Below, one piece after another: positions 1 to 11,025 of a DNA stretch of 64,000 bases. The notes beneath the pieces are model-generated. The model was not told the origin of the DNA. It saw only the letters and a list, made by a program, of their open reading frames with translations, and did no database searches. Every line of letters begins with the position of its first letter. The first letter of the stretch is position 1. Origin of the DNA: Homarus americanus (lineage: Eukaryota > Arthropoda > Malacostraca > Decapoda > Nephropidae); assembly GCF_018991925.1 (NCBI RefSeq), contig NW_024727688.1, forward strand, positions 349,501 to 413,500. The letters run 5' to 3'. The position numbers and the translations under genes were made by a program.

Positions 1-729
1 TAGGGAGCGGCGAGGAGGGGAGGGGTGAGGTGGGTTTAGGAGGGAGCTAGGTATAAATAGGGCTAAGGAGACGGTGGTAGTAGGAAGGGGTGTGGTAGAA
101 ACTGTGTGTAGAAGCATTGGATACAGCACTCGCCTGGTGTTGAGTACCCTAGTTGGCGCAGTTATACCTTACTTTGCAGTCGGGTAATGGAAGTTGGTCG
201 AGTGCAGTGCCAACCACATTACATCTTAGTAATGTGTGTGTTATGCATTCCTGTATTTTTGAAGATAGAGCTAAAATTTGGTAGGGAGGTGCGGGTGGGA
301 TAGAGAATGGTAGTGCACTAACTCGTGTCCCTCCGCCCTGGGCAGAGGGAGAGAGAGAGAGACAGTTTGACTAATTGACAAAGAACAACCGACAAACAAA
401 AACAGACAAAGGTAGATAGATAAAAAGAAGAGACAAGACAGATAGATAAAGATGGAGCTAACAGGTGCAGAAATGTTATACGATTCACGGAGTCCAGCAT
501 ATATTGATCAAGTAAAATGACTTTTTAATCTAATCAATTAGCGGAAATTTGTTCCCAGGTGACGGCATAAAAAGAGTGAATCGAGGCAGGAGAGCAGAAA
601 ATGAAAGTGCAAAAGTGTATAATATAATGTAGGTAGCAGGAAATGGTAGAGTGAAAATGCATAAAATGAGGTGGTACGCTGGAGTGTAAAGGGAAGAAGA
701 GGGTAGCGGATAAGAGTGAGAGAGAATAG
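1..729. other. non-coding, purine-leaning sequence
   Basis: No gene is visible. The stretch is G/A-leaning and has a short GA run near 349-362. TATAAATAG occurs at 52-60 but has no convincing initiator about 30 bases downstream. The open frames on the reverse strand are Leu/Ser-rich products of base composition. Confidence 0.5.
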
Positions 730-1325
730 GGACAATTTGGGGAAGGAAAGTCGGAGAGGAGAGAAGATGAGAGCGTAAGTGAGGTTGAATATGCTAAGTG
801 AGTTGGGGAAGAAAAGGTGATAAAGGAAGTAGGAAATGAGAAGGTGAGAGAGAGGATGTGAGGGGAGGGGAAGGTGAGAAAGATGTGGGAAGGAGAGTGG
901 AAGTGGGGGATGGGAAGGAGAACAGGAGATGGGGAAGAAGTGTAAAAGGATATATGATGAATTGGCTGTAGAGATGGGGGTTATAACGTGAAGTAGAAGG
1001 TGTGCAGGGAAAAGGAGAAGGAAAAGAAGATGGAAATGATGGAGGAGGTGGAAACAGGGAGAGAGAGAGAGAGAGAAGGAGGCGAGATGTAGAGGGAGAG
1101 GTAGAGAGAGGGAAGGGAGACGTAGAGGGAGATATAAAGAGAGAAGGAAGCGAGACGTATAGAAGGAAAGGTAGAGGAAGAAAATAGAGGTAGGTAGGTG
1201 GAAAGCAGATGATGATGGGAGGTAGAGTGAAATGCGAGGTAGATGCAGAGGAAGAAGCAGAGGGAGAAAGAGAAGTGGAGGGAAGACGGAATTGGGATGT
1301 AAAGTGAAGTGTTGAAGTAAGGGGA
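730..1325 (+). repeat. purine-rich (GGA/GA) tract
   Basis: About 600 bases consist almost only of G and A on the + strand, with irregular gagagg, ggaagg and gtagag motifs and a GA run near 1059-1076. The tract has few T and very few C. It opens an Arg/Glu/Gly-rich frame that has no protein features. Such tracts can form triplex DNA; that is general knowledge and is not shown here. Confidence 0.7.
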
Positions 1326-2599
1326 GGTGTTACTTACTAGACCTTTGCCATGATCTGTGCGTCAGGATTTTGAGAGCTACAACAGTATAACACACACACA
1401 CTAACACACACGCACACATCAAAATCTCGTCGTCAGCTGTAACTTTCGTCTAAACCAACTAAACTGTGCTGAATAATGCAGGGTGGCGGGATGATTAGTT
1501 CTCATAGTTTTGAAGTTGGTGACAGGAGAGGAGACAGACGGAAAGTGTAGGAGGAAAGAATAAATGGTAGAATAACAGACAATTAGACATATGTTGATTA
1601 GAGGAAAATGAAAAAAAAAGTTAGACTGAAGTTATTTGTTTAAGCAAAGATAATGAGGCATTTTATGATGATAGCACAACAGTTAGGTGAATTGACCAAA
1701 GGCTTAGTATTCAGTTTACTGTATCCGCACTGCCCAGTAACAACAGAGACCGTGTGTTTACGTTCACAATAAATTTAACACACTATATATCCCAGAATCC
1801 CGAACGTCCTCAGCCCTGTGGTTTAATATTATTGCCATGATGTTACTACCATAAATCCGCCACCATATGTGCTGCTTACGGAAGTTTCAAGGGGAAAAAT
1901 GGCCGTTAAGTCCCGTATTTTGTTTTGTAGTATTAAGGTGGTTATCAAACTATTCCGAGGTCTTAGGAAATTATAATGTCCCATGTCAAGATTAAAAAAA
2001 AAGTGATATACGTATACATGCTGGATATGCCCATAGATTTGTACACGGCGGTGGGTGAGATGCCATAATATCCCACAAACCAGTCGAGGACATAATAAAA
2101 GAGGCTATACATACAAGAATATTCATAATCATAATATAGTTCCCCAGAAAACGTGTTATATCACTGAGAGTCCTAAATCTATTGTTGTACTCTGTTAGAT
2201 TAGGTCTATTATCAATTCACTGGGGCTATGAGGATGGAAACAATAAGCTGAGACAAGTTTTCAGACAATTTTTTTCCACTTGATCACGAAGGAGAGGACA
2301 CGGAAACAGCAATGAACATGATTTCATAATATCACATGATTGCGTGCGTAGATATAATGATGATGATAATAATAATGATAGCATCTACATATTTCCACTA
2401 ACACAGGATTTACAACGACAATAACACACTGGGTGAAACAGAGACACGAAAAGCAAATAAAGCAACAGACAGTAAGAGAGAGAGACGGCGACGGAGAGAT
2501 AAACAGAGGGAGGAAAAGGCAAAGAAAGAGACAGAGGAGACAAAGACAAATTCCCTGGTGCTTGTGTGCTGACGACACTTTTTCAGTCTCTTTCCTCCG
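1326..2599. other. unannotated AT-rich sequence
   Basis: I see no gene or clear repeat. There is a short interrupted CA run at about 1391-1420 and a GA-rich patch at 2477-2540. Confidence 0.5.
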
Positions 2600-3530
2600 C
2601 TGTATTTGACAAATCGGGTTTCTCTTTTATCTCATTTCATCTTCAGCTGTGATTTAACATATGTGTCTCCGGCAAATTCGTCAAGGTCCGGGATTACTCG
2701 GGATTGTTGGGTCACATAAAATAGTACTGAATAAATCGAGATTATATTGAGAATTAAAGACAATATTATATTAAAATAAGCAAAGCAAATAGGTTGGTCA
2801 CGTTTATCGCTTCATCTGGTTTCTCCTTTAGCTGTTGGGAATTTATGACGCTCAGGAATTACTAATGAATGTATCGAGAATCAGTCGAACATTAAAGCTT
2901 TATAGAAAGTTGCCAGGCTAATTAAAATATCTCCTTTCATTTTTTTTCCCTTAGATATTTCAAATGATTTCTGGGTCACATATACCTCAAGGATACATAC
3001 ACAATGGGTGGAGCTGGATAATTGTCCCTCTTTTTTTTCTCTCTCCTCAAATTTCGTTTTTCATTGAGGATTCAGGATTGTTCTGGATTTTAGAGTTACG
3101 TACGCTATTGCAGGATTCAATTTGTCGAAAATGTGTTCAAAAGCATTGTTCAAATTTAATTTTGAGTCGACCAGGCTGGATAATCTCCCTTTAATATCAT
3201 TCCGACATTAACTGCTATAACTTATTGTTTAGAAATTTATGAAGATCCGTGATAACTTTATATACTGTTGGATCACACACGTCACTAATGAACACGTCGG
3301 GTATAGATCGAAATATAATGAAAAATTTAGTTGAAAGAGACGAGTATGTCGGCCAATGTCCCCTTTAGATGTAATAACAAATAGTGTGTGGAAATATATC
3401 TGAACATCCGGGATTCTTCTTCACGTCTAAGGGTCAGGTATATACGGCACTATTGAATACACCGAGAATATATCGAAAATTAATGGCGAAATATATTTAA
3501 AACGAGAGAGTAAGATGATCAAATGGCACT
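2600..3530 (+). repeat. decayed satellite, unit about 155-200 bp, about 5 copies
   Basis: Five diverged blocks share the same order of motifs: an aaattyatgaagatccgg start (near 2673, 2840, 3045, 3233 and 3391), then gttgggtcacata, then aatgaatacatcgagaat, then an end resembling ctcctttagctg (near 2650, 2825, 2950, 3186 and 3360). Anchor spacing is irregular, about 125 to 235 bases, because the copies carry deletions. Identity is low enough that only the anchors align by eye. Confidence 0.55.
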
Positions 3531-3659
3531 TTATTATACTATCATTAAGTTACATTAACATAATTTTCTGGGTACGTCAGACACAATGAATATTTTCTGA
3601 TCGCATTTTTTGAACCACTATCTTTATAAAACAGAAAACATAGAACAATAATAAACACT

Positions 3660-4140
3660 ATTCGATTCTTATTATAGTTTTCCCTTCCCTTTCTTCTCCT
3701 TTCCCTTATGCCTCCTACCCACACATCATAATCCCCCCCCCCCTCTCTCTCTCTCTCGTAGATATTACCCTCCCATTCTCTACTCTCACGTCTTTGCCTT
3801 TCCCTTCCTTTCTTTTTCCACATCTACACACCGTCTAGCTTTCCCCTTCCTTCTCCACCTTCCTCCCTTTTTTTATTCAAACACCGTATCCTCCAATCTT
3901 CATTCCTTTCTTCTCCCAGTTTATCCATTCTTGCTTTACCTTTACTTTCCTTCCCATCTCTATACTCACATGGTCGAGCCAACGTCACCTCCCCTCTTCT
4001 CATCTCACCTTCCCATCCCTTTATTCTTCCTTCTTCTGGTTGCATTTCCTTTCTCTCTTCCTTTATCCCACTTACCCACCTCATACTCTTCCTTCCTCCT
4101 TCCTCTTAACCACCTACACCTCCTCCTCCTCCTCTTGTGC
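3660..4140 (+). repeat. pyrimidine-rich tract
   Basis: About 480 bases consist mostly of C and T, including a C run followed by (CT)n at 3733-3757 and a (CTC)n run at 4118-4134. It opens Ser/Leu/Pro-rich frames on + and Arg/Glu/Gly-rich frames on -, which are composition artefacts. Confidence 0.7.
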
Positions 4141-4154
4141 ATGATGGATCATTT

Positions 4155-4330
4155 TGCACTCGATAAGGAGGTCGAGTGAAAGGGAAGGAGAGAGGAGGGA
4201 AAAGTGACGTGAGGAAGAAGATGAACCAATAACGAGGAGAATAAGGAAAAGACAATGAACACAAAGCACAAGGAGAGGAGATAAAAAGGAAATGACCAAG
4301 AGAAAGAAAAAAATGAGAAAGATTAATATA
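4155..4330 (+). repeat. purine-rich tract after a strand switch
   Basis: Immediately after the pyrimidine tract the + strand switches to GA/GAA-rich sequence (gaaagggaagg, gaggaagaag). The switch from pyrimidine to purine lies at about 4140-4165. The two arms are only roughly complementary. Confidence 0.6.
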
Positions 4331-5140
4331 TTGGGTGAGAGAGAGAATACTATTAATAATAAAATTTATACTGACAACTATAATCACCAACATGTATAAA
4401 ATTATCGACAATATTTATGCAGATAAAAACTTAAAAGAGTAAACTGAAATGCATCTCGGACTGTTAAAAATAAAAGCCACCTAAACAAAAATAAAATAAC
4501 GTCCTGTTTCCTTCTTGATACTGTAAACAACCTTTCCAAAACAGAGAATTTTATTACCAGTTAACTTTTCCCCTTGGTTGACGCCCCAGACCTCCACCAC
4601 CTTGGGTCCCCTCGGGGCAAGAGTCAATTTTTACCTCTTGTGGTGGCTACTGGGGGGATGCTCAGGTGGGGTTCAGCTAAGTTTAACAAGTTAGGCTCCA
4701 GGTCGGCCCAGCTGTGAGCCTTCATTTTCTCCATCTTCTTCTGGAATTTGTAGTATTATTTGTGGTGTATCTGTGTGTCTTTGTGGGTTAGTGTCTAAGG
4801 TTCGTTGGTATTTTTATTGTAGCTTTTCGTTTATATATTTGTGTGTGTGTTTTAATCAAGTTCACCATTAATAACTTATACTGACTCTTAAAAGATTTTT
4901 ACTGCCCACAATTAATAAAATAAAAATTAATGGACATAACTCAGTGGGTATTTTCAGGGATAGTTGGTAGTATGGATGAAAGTGGGTGAGAATATACCAT
5001 GTTTGTTTAGCTGAGACTGAAATATCCTAGGATCTGTACTCGTTTCCAGTACTACCAGTGCAATTTGCATATCTATTTATGCATTGGGTAGGTATGTTGG
5101 TGTTTATATTATGTATACGTGTATACTGTATTTATATATA

Positions 5141-5142
<2 letters not shown>
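4331..5142. other. unannotated AT-rich sequence around a GC-rich patch
   Basis: No gene is visible. A GC-rich patch at 4560-4720 contains the hairpin listed separately. The rest is AT-rich and ends in gtatactgtatttatatata, next to the GT repeat. Confidence 0.5.
4584..4655 (+). other. imperfect inverted repeat (hairpin)
   Basis: The left arm ccccagacctccaccac (4584-4600) pairs with the right arm gtggtggctactgggg (4640-4655), with about 3 mismatches or bulges and a loop of about 39 bases. The loop holds a small tccccTCGGGG-type hairpin. The flanks are GC-rich compared with the surroundings. It could be the end of an unrecognised mobile element or chance. Confidence 0.45.

Positions 5143-5182
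<40 letters not shown>
5143..5182 (+). repeat. (GT)20 microsatellite
   Basis: A perfect GT dinucleotide run preceded by the TATACTGTA hinge that recurs beside other GT/CA runs in this window. Confidence 0.97.
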
Positions 5183-5185
<3 letters not shown>

Positions 5186-5627
5186 GGGGAGATTAAACTG
5201 AAAAATGTTCTCAACCTTCGCGTTCAAGTAAACTTGTTTGACCACTAAGCCTATAATTATTGTTTGTGGTTCATCACTCCATTTTCTTCATCCACATCTT
5301 GGTTGTATAAGTGTTTATTAGAGAACCTGCGGGATGGAGAAGAATAACTTGACTGTAATAACGAGGTAAAAAGCAGTATATTGAGAATAATTGTTACCGT
5401 AGCGAGCGGTACTGTCCTCTGATAACTGTATATTGGGTGAAAGTAATAAATGTGATGTTTTTCTGTACAGCAATATAAAGTGTATGTACAGTAATATAGA
5501 AACATGACGGCCATTCTCCTGCTGGATCTGTGTTTTGTTGTATAAATATAATGGCTTGAACTATTTTACTCGGGACTCGTGATGGCCTAACCGGAGGACA
5601 CCTGGTCTGGTTTCATCTGCCCAACGG
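5183..5627. other. unannotated sequence
   Basis: No gene or repeat is recognised. An 85-codon reverse frame (5257-5514) has no family features. Confidence 0.5.
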
Positions 5628-5772
5628 TTGAACCCGATGTGGTTCGTTGCCGTTCTTTGAACCTTCTGTGGTTCGTGGTCGTCCTTTGAACCTTCTGTGG
5701 TTCGTGGTTGTTCGTTGAACCTTCTGTGGTTCGTGGTTGTTTGTTGAACCTTCTGTGGTTCGTGGTTGTTCG
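5628..5772 (+). repeat. 29-bp minisatellite, 5 copies
   Basis: The unit starts ttgaaccttctgtggttcgt. Five copies of exactly 29 bases fill 145 bases. Copies 2-5 are nearly identical and the first is more diverged. The array runs directly into the next one, whose sub-unit also starts with gttgaa, so the two may share an origin. Confidence 0.92.
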
Positions 5773-6368
5773 TTGTACCGTTGTCGTTCGCGCTTTGAAT
5801 TGGGTTGAATATTCGTCGTGTGTGCGTTGAAAAAATATCGTTGGTGCTTTACGTTGAAAAACTATCGTTGCTGCGCGTTGTGTTGAAAAATCGTCATTGA
5901 GAAGCCGCTGAAATTTCGTCGTGCGTGCGTTGAAAAAATCGAAATTGAGTTACGTTGAAAAATCGTAGTTGCGTTGCATAGAAAAATATGGTCGTTGCGA
6001 GTTCGTTGAAAAAGCGTCGTTGAAAATTCATAGTTGCGAGGTCGTTGAAATAATAGCAGTTGTGCGTGCGTTGAAAAAATCGAAATTGAGTTGCGTTGAA
6101 AAATCGTAGTTGCGTTGCATAGAAAAATATGGTCGTTGCGAGTTCGTTGAAAAAGCGTCGTTGAAAATTCATAGTTGCGAGGTCGTTGAAATAATAGCAG
6201 TTGTGCGTGCGTTGAAAAAATCGAAATTGAGTTGCGTTGAAAAATCGTATATGCGTTGCATAGAAAAATGTGGTCGTTGCGAGTTCGTTGAAAAAGCGTC
6301 GTTGAAAAAATCGTATTTGAGTTGTGTCGAAAAATCGTAGTTGTTTTGGGTAGAAAAATGTGGTCGTT
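5773..6368 (+). repeat. higher-order minisatellite (141-bp unit of six sub-units)
   Basis: The basic sub-unit is about 22-25 bases around cgttgaaaaatcgtagttg. Six sub-units form a 141-base higher-order unit, seen at 5921-6061, 6062-6202 and 6203-6343. The first two differ at about one base (tacg versus tgcg); the third is rearranged in its second half. More diverged sub-units lie at 5773-5920. Since 141 is 47 codons, long open frames survive on both strands with a 47-residue repeat; I do not regard these as coding. The array ends inside the retrotransposon relic. Confidence 0.92.
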
Positions 6369-7066
6369 CATGTATGACTAATCTATTAACATTATTTTCA
6401 ACTGTTTTCGAATCAGTGGACGACGAGCACGATTATGGTGTCGTCTACCTCGACTTTAGCAAAGCCTTCGACAGAATCCCCCATGAAAGACTAATACGAA
6501 AAGTGGAGACTCATGGAATTGGAGGAGACATTCTAAACAGGATTAACGCGTGGTTACAGGACAGGAAGCATTAACGGCACTAAATCTGATTGGACCATTA
6601 CTATTTATTACATACATAAACGACATAGATATAGGAGTGTACAGCAACATAAGTAAATTTGCTGATGACACTAAAATAGGGTGTCTAGTTAGGAACCTTG
6701 AGTACAGAGACAGGTTAAAGCATTTTAATTTGTACTCCCTCGAGAGACGTAGAGTGAGGGGTGATATGATCGAGGTGTATGAATGGAAGTCATGGCTAAA
6801 GAAAGGTGATATAACAAAGGTACTCAAACTATCCAACCAGGAGCGAACTGGTAACAATGGTTTTAAATTAGACAAATTTAGATTTAGGCGCGAAATAGGT
6901 AAACATTGGTTTGGAAATATAGTGGATGAGTGGAACAAGTTACCAAACATCATCATTAACTCGAATACGCTGGATAGCCTCAAACATAGGTTGGATGGAT
7001 ATATGAGCAATAAGGGTTGGGTGTAAATAGGCCCGCTGCACTTTTCTTCATTCTTATGTTCTTATG
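6361..7066 (+). mobile_element. non-LTR retrotransposon relic, CR1-like
   Basis: This is a 5'-truncated, internally deleted non-LTR (LINE) copy. It holds reverse transcriptase fragments and a short 3' untranslated tail after the stop at 7024-7026. The tail ends in attcttatg followed by ttcttatg (7050-7066), which resembles the short ATTCTRTG-type 3' repeats known for CR1-clade elements. A GT microsatellite follows directly. The left edge merges with the minisatellite, and the seven bases ggtcgtt (about 6362-6368) can be assigned to either. No endonuclease domain is present. The clade call rests on the tail and on RT motif style, so CR1/L2-like is likely but not certain. Confidence 0.85.
6362..7026 (+). 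pseudogene. reverse transcriptase pseudogene (non-LTR retrotransposon)
   Basis: The remains lie in three frames. Block 1 (6362-6571) reads GRSCMTNLL then VVYLDFSKAFDRIPHERL, with the motif A catalytic aspartate at 6452-6454, and ends in NAWLQDRKH. Block 2 (6573-6593) reads NGTKSDW in another frame. Block 3 (6592-7026) reads GPLLFITYIND and FADDTKIG, with the motif C aspartates at 6664-6669, then the C-terminal part ending at a stop. The segment between blocks 2 and 3, which normally carries the PQGS-type motif, is missing. A large in-frame deletion joins RNLE (to 6702) to YRDRLKHFNLYSLERRR, removing the thumb and linker, perhaps over 100 residues. The final residues (WNKLPNIIINSNTLDSLKHRLD) match the usual C-terminus of these polymerases. 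In an intact element the protein would copy its RNA at a nicked genomic target. This copy cannot be functional. Confidence 0.9.
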
Positions 7067-7067
7067 T

Positions 7068-7104
7068 TTTCGTGTGTGTGCGTGTGTGTGTGTGTGCGTG
7101 TGTG

Positions 7105-7137
<33 letters not shown>
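7068..7137 (+). repeat. (GT)n microsatellite with GC interruptions
   Basis: A run of about 70 bases of GT with several cgtgtg interruptions, starting just after the retrotransposon 3' tail. The tail may have seeded it, or the element may have inserted beside it. Confidence 0.95.
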
Positions 7138-9621
7138 TGCTGGAATTTGTTATTTAATAATTTTTTGTCATCTTTTTTACCACTGTGTAAACACCTGTTA
7201 GATTTTAATATTCGTGCCTGCGTTGCCTGGGTCTTTCATTAAGGTTGACAGGTGTGAGCGTAGGTAGTTTGGAGGGGCGGACATGCGTGATGGTGTGGAC
7301 TAGTGTGCGTGTGTAGTGACGAACAAACCATCAGAAGTATTATTTTACCTGTTCTACCAAGCAGTCAATCACTCGACACTCCATTCTCACCTCCACATTC
7401 TCACCTCCACTCTATCTTTTTTCTTTAATTACATTTTACTTGGTGTCTGTTTCTTCCTCCCATTGTTTATGTCTTGCTTATACTTTTATAATTGTTTCCT
7501 TATTTATTTCTATGTGTCATTTCCTACCTCTTTCCATCCTCTAGTTCACTGATCTCTTCAGTCGTTAATACTCCTCATATCAACTTTGTCCACCACTCTT
7601 CTTCTCCCAAACTCCTACGGATAATATCAAATAATGAACAAATTACCCTCTTTCTCATCCTTCCTTCCTTCCTCCATTTCTAAGTATCCATCAATCTTTC
7701 ACCCTCCTCACTCCCTACTCCCTACTCCTTCTCCACTCGTATAGAAAATCACACTCCCACCCACCTGTTCCCAAATTCTCACAGGTGGAATAATCAGTAA
7801 ATTCCTGGTTAATGTCTAACTTTTGGGTATCTGTGGCCGTGTTTTCTGGCGGTGTGAGTGACGGCGACCTTCTCCCCATCCCGTAGCGATATGTCATTAG
7901 GCTGCACTCTTTCACAACTCGGGCTTGGTCAGTTCCACAATACCGATGCTCCTTGACTTGTGTTGGCCATAATTACACGTCGTGTTTATCAAGTCTAATT
8001 ATGTAGTCGTCTGGTGTAAAAGGATGGGGGTGGGAGTTTGGTTTATGTTGAATGAGCCTTAAAGTGCGTTTCAGTAGTAAGAGTACAGTATATGTATTTT
8101 AGGAAATTTTAGAGAATACAGATGGAATTTGTTTTGTAAATGTTATGTATATACAGTATATACTCCTTTTGGGTTATATTTAGATCATTCGTTCGTTTGA
8201 AAAGTGAAACGTACTGAACGGATTTCCTTTTGTAAAAACAGATTGTCCTTTTGTGTTGTCATAAAGGAAAAAAATTATGAAATGGTTTTAAAAATATAGC
8301 GCGTTCTTTCATCCTATATGTAGAACAGTCTTTTATGTCCTTATTATGGTAATATGGCAGGCATGATTTTATTTCTAATTTTAGAATATTTCACTTCCAT
8401 TTTGCGTAATGTTTTGGAGAATGGATTTCGTTTAGAGATGAAGATTATATACCGTATATTATGTATGAATGTTTACCGTGAAAGATGACCGTAAATTGTA
8501 GATGAGCACATTCACATTGGTGCTCATAGTCATTGGTGAAGAATATAGAGAATCTCATACAAGGTTAATTTGAGGCTATTTACCATTATATTCAACCTTA
8601 ACCTTGGAACATCTCGGCCCTCGTCATTATCCATATAAATCGTGGAAACACACATGTGATTAGTAGTATCATATGTAATACTTAGAGGTAATACAGAGTT
8701 TAAGCATTAGATTGTGTTAGTTTATTGTTATCGTGGAAATTTCAATTATCTTGAATGTTTGTACGAGAGAACTAATAAGTCTGAATGGAACAACTATGAG
8801 TGTACTAAACGGTTTGTGGAGGAATCGACCTGTATCCCCCTTCAGATATTCTGTATACTTCCTCTGGGTGCACTTTCGGGGATCCATAGCCTCAGAAACG
8901 AAGTATTAGGGGATGTTTCTCTCTGTGTCTGCGTCTGTATATTATCTTCTGCCCCTCCCCAGGTACGCCTTGGGGGGGAGGGGGCACTATATCATTTGAT
9001 CTCTCTGTCTCAGTTAGTTGTCAGATGTGTATATGAGATCCGATAAGCCCTTAAAAATATGTTTTTAATTATCTACAAGACAGCTGATAGTGTGTGTAAC
9101 GATTTACAAATACAGTAGATGCGTATCAGCCACGTACAGTACATTAAAGCAATGAAATATATACCTCCGTTATCAGGACTAGCAAGAATCTTTGTCCAGG
9201 TTCGGGAACATCCCAGTTGTGTAATGATTTGTATAGTTGTAGCTATTCAACGGGACTTCCCTGCTCATTCTTACCCAGTTAGTGGTACCGTGCGATCATT
9301 GACATCTCTAACTGTTGTAAGTAGTAATATCAGTAGACAGCGAAATTGTTAAGGATATTGTTTATGGTTATTCAAGTCTTCTTTCTTATACATGCCTGCA
9401 CCCCTCGTGTCCGATGGTGGGCTGTGATGATTTAAGACTTAAGTGTTTTCATAATATAAGAAATTTATGAACCCTTATAAAAATTCAGACATTAAGCACA
9501 TAAATGATTTCTTATGACAAATATTTTACTTGAACATCTGCACACACAATGAGACTTACCGTTCAGATACACTGATAATCCTTGAACAATTACCAGAAAC
9601 TATAATTAGAACATTTAAATT
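7138..9621. other. unannotated sequence
   Basis: No gene is recognised. There is a mild pyrimidine-rich patch at 7380-7760. Open frames up to 110 codons show no family features. A GC-rich hairpin is listed separately. Confidence 0.5.
8951..8986 (+). other. GC-rich hairpin
   Basis: gcccctccccagg folds back on ccttgggggggagggggc around a tacg loop. The stem is about 12 bp with bulged Gs on the right arm. No T-run follows and no function is implied. Confidence 0.5.
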
Positions 9622-9669
9622 TACACAAACACACACACACACACGCACGCACACACACACGCACACACG
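9622..9669 (+). repeat. (CA)n microsatellite, interrupted
   Basis: A run of CA with several cgcac interruptions. It opens a Thr/His-rich frame. Confidence 0.95.
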
Positions 9670-9679
9670 TTTCCAATAC

Positions 9680-10035
9680 TCGACCATCTACGCCACCAGC
9701 TGTGCCATTTCTACGTCACCATTTACGCCATTGTATAGTCCCTCATCTACACTAACAGCTTCATACCCATTTACGTCACTAACCTCGCCATCAACTACGC
9801 CATCATTTATACGCATGCTATCCTGTACGTTATCGTATGGGCCACAGTTTAATTCATCTTGTTTGTTACAAAGCCACAATCTGCACCATCATGTTCACCT
9901 GAGTCTACGCCATTATGTCTGCCAAAGTCTCTGCCACAACCCACGCCATCTTGTCTGCTATAATCTACACCTCCGTACGCGCCATCATCTACGCTACAAT
10001 CTACGCCATCAGGTCCACCGCAATCTACGCCACAG
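9680..10035 (+). repeat. decayed minisatellite with core catctacgcca
   Basis: Irregular copies of a 12-18 base unit around tctacgccatca are scattered through about 350 bases and are clearest at 9898-10035. They keep a Ser/Thr/Pro- and His-rich frame of 197 codons open (9530-10123), which I read as a repeat artefact. Confidence 0.6.
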
Positions 10036-11025
10036 GGAGCCGATTAATCAACAGGGGAAAGTCCTGAAATTCGGTAATTTAGAGTCACAGCTCGTTGCCC
10101 AGGTGAGAATTAACGACAGGTAGACATGAAGGGCCAACCTGTGGGAGGTCACCTGCAGGTACTGGACACTCCTTAGTGGGGAGGAGACGGCGCAGGTGGG
10201 GGGGAGGGTGAATATCTTGAGAAAAAAGGTGGGGCAGGCAAAGGGAGCATGCGGTGGAGAGAGAAAGAGAGAGAAGAGAGAGAGAGAAGAGAGAGAGAGA
10301 GGTTTCAGGTTGTTGAGAACTGTAAGAGGTTGTATGATATAGGAAAAAGACCCAGTACCAATGAGCTGCTCAGTATTAGCCCGGATATAAATGAATTCTA
10401 GTAGGCAGAGGTTTTCCAAGGTGGAATGTTAACAGAAAAGCATAAACCCTCTTACATAATTCCGTAGATCGATTCTGGAGGCGAGGTGGTGGCACAGCCT
10501 AATGTGGCTCGTCAGAACTGGGTGTATTTATTGGACAGGGACAGTGGCGAGATGGTTCTGTCTCTGCAATGCTGGAAGTTTTCAGGTAAGGGTGTGACGA
10601 AGACATCTGTTGACGGGTAGGGCGAGCGATCTATAGAGGGTCGAATCGTCTGCTTAAGAATTAATTGAGTTATGTTTGAAAATCATTAATGTATCATAAG
10701 AAAGGAGTTTGAACCAGAAAATCAATGCGAGAGGAAGTGAGATTATGGAATAAAATGTCGATCAGTTTTAGTTGATTGTAAATTAAGGTACACAGGTTGA
10801 AAATTGTCGCCCCAGTTGCGGATAATGCAATAATTGAGAGTAAGTTTTTTGTTGTGTACTTGGGCATTAGTTGTCGTGGTGAGTCTGACAGCTCGACAAC
10901 AATGGTTCGCGAGTCTTGACACGCACTCCTGAGTGTTCCTCTGGGTGAGGGAGATAGAAGGCATATCTGGTAGAGGCAGTTGAGAAGTGCAGCGAGCAGA
11001 AGCACGTAGGGAATGAGAGGCGGAG
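10036..11025. other. unannotated sequence with a purine patch
   Basis: No gene is recognised. 10190-10305 is G/A-rich and holds the interrupted GA run listed separately. Confidence 0.45.
10259..10302 (+). repeat. (GA)n microsatellite, interrupted
   Basis: GA dinucleotides with gaaga interruptions across about 44 bases. Confidence 0.9.

Noticed and set aside
52..60. TATA box TATAAATAG
   Set aside because: There is no initiator at the expected distance and no gene downstream. One such match is expected by chance in this much sequence.
5862..6371. 169-codon reverse frame with a 47-residue repeat
   Set aside because: It is explained by the 141-bp higher-order minisatellite (a multiple of three). 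The other strand and another frame are also open.
9530..10123. 197-codon + frame
   Set aside because: It crosses a CA microsatellite and a decayed tctacgcc repeat. No domain is visible.
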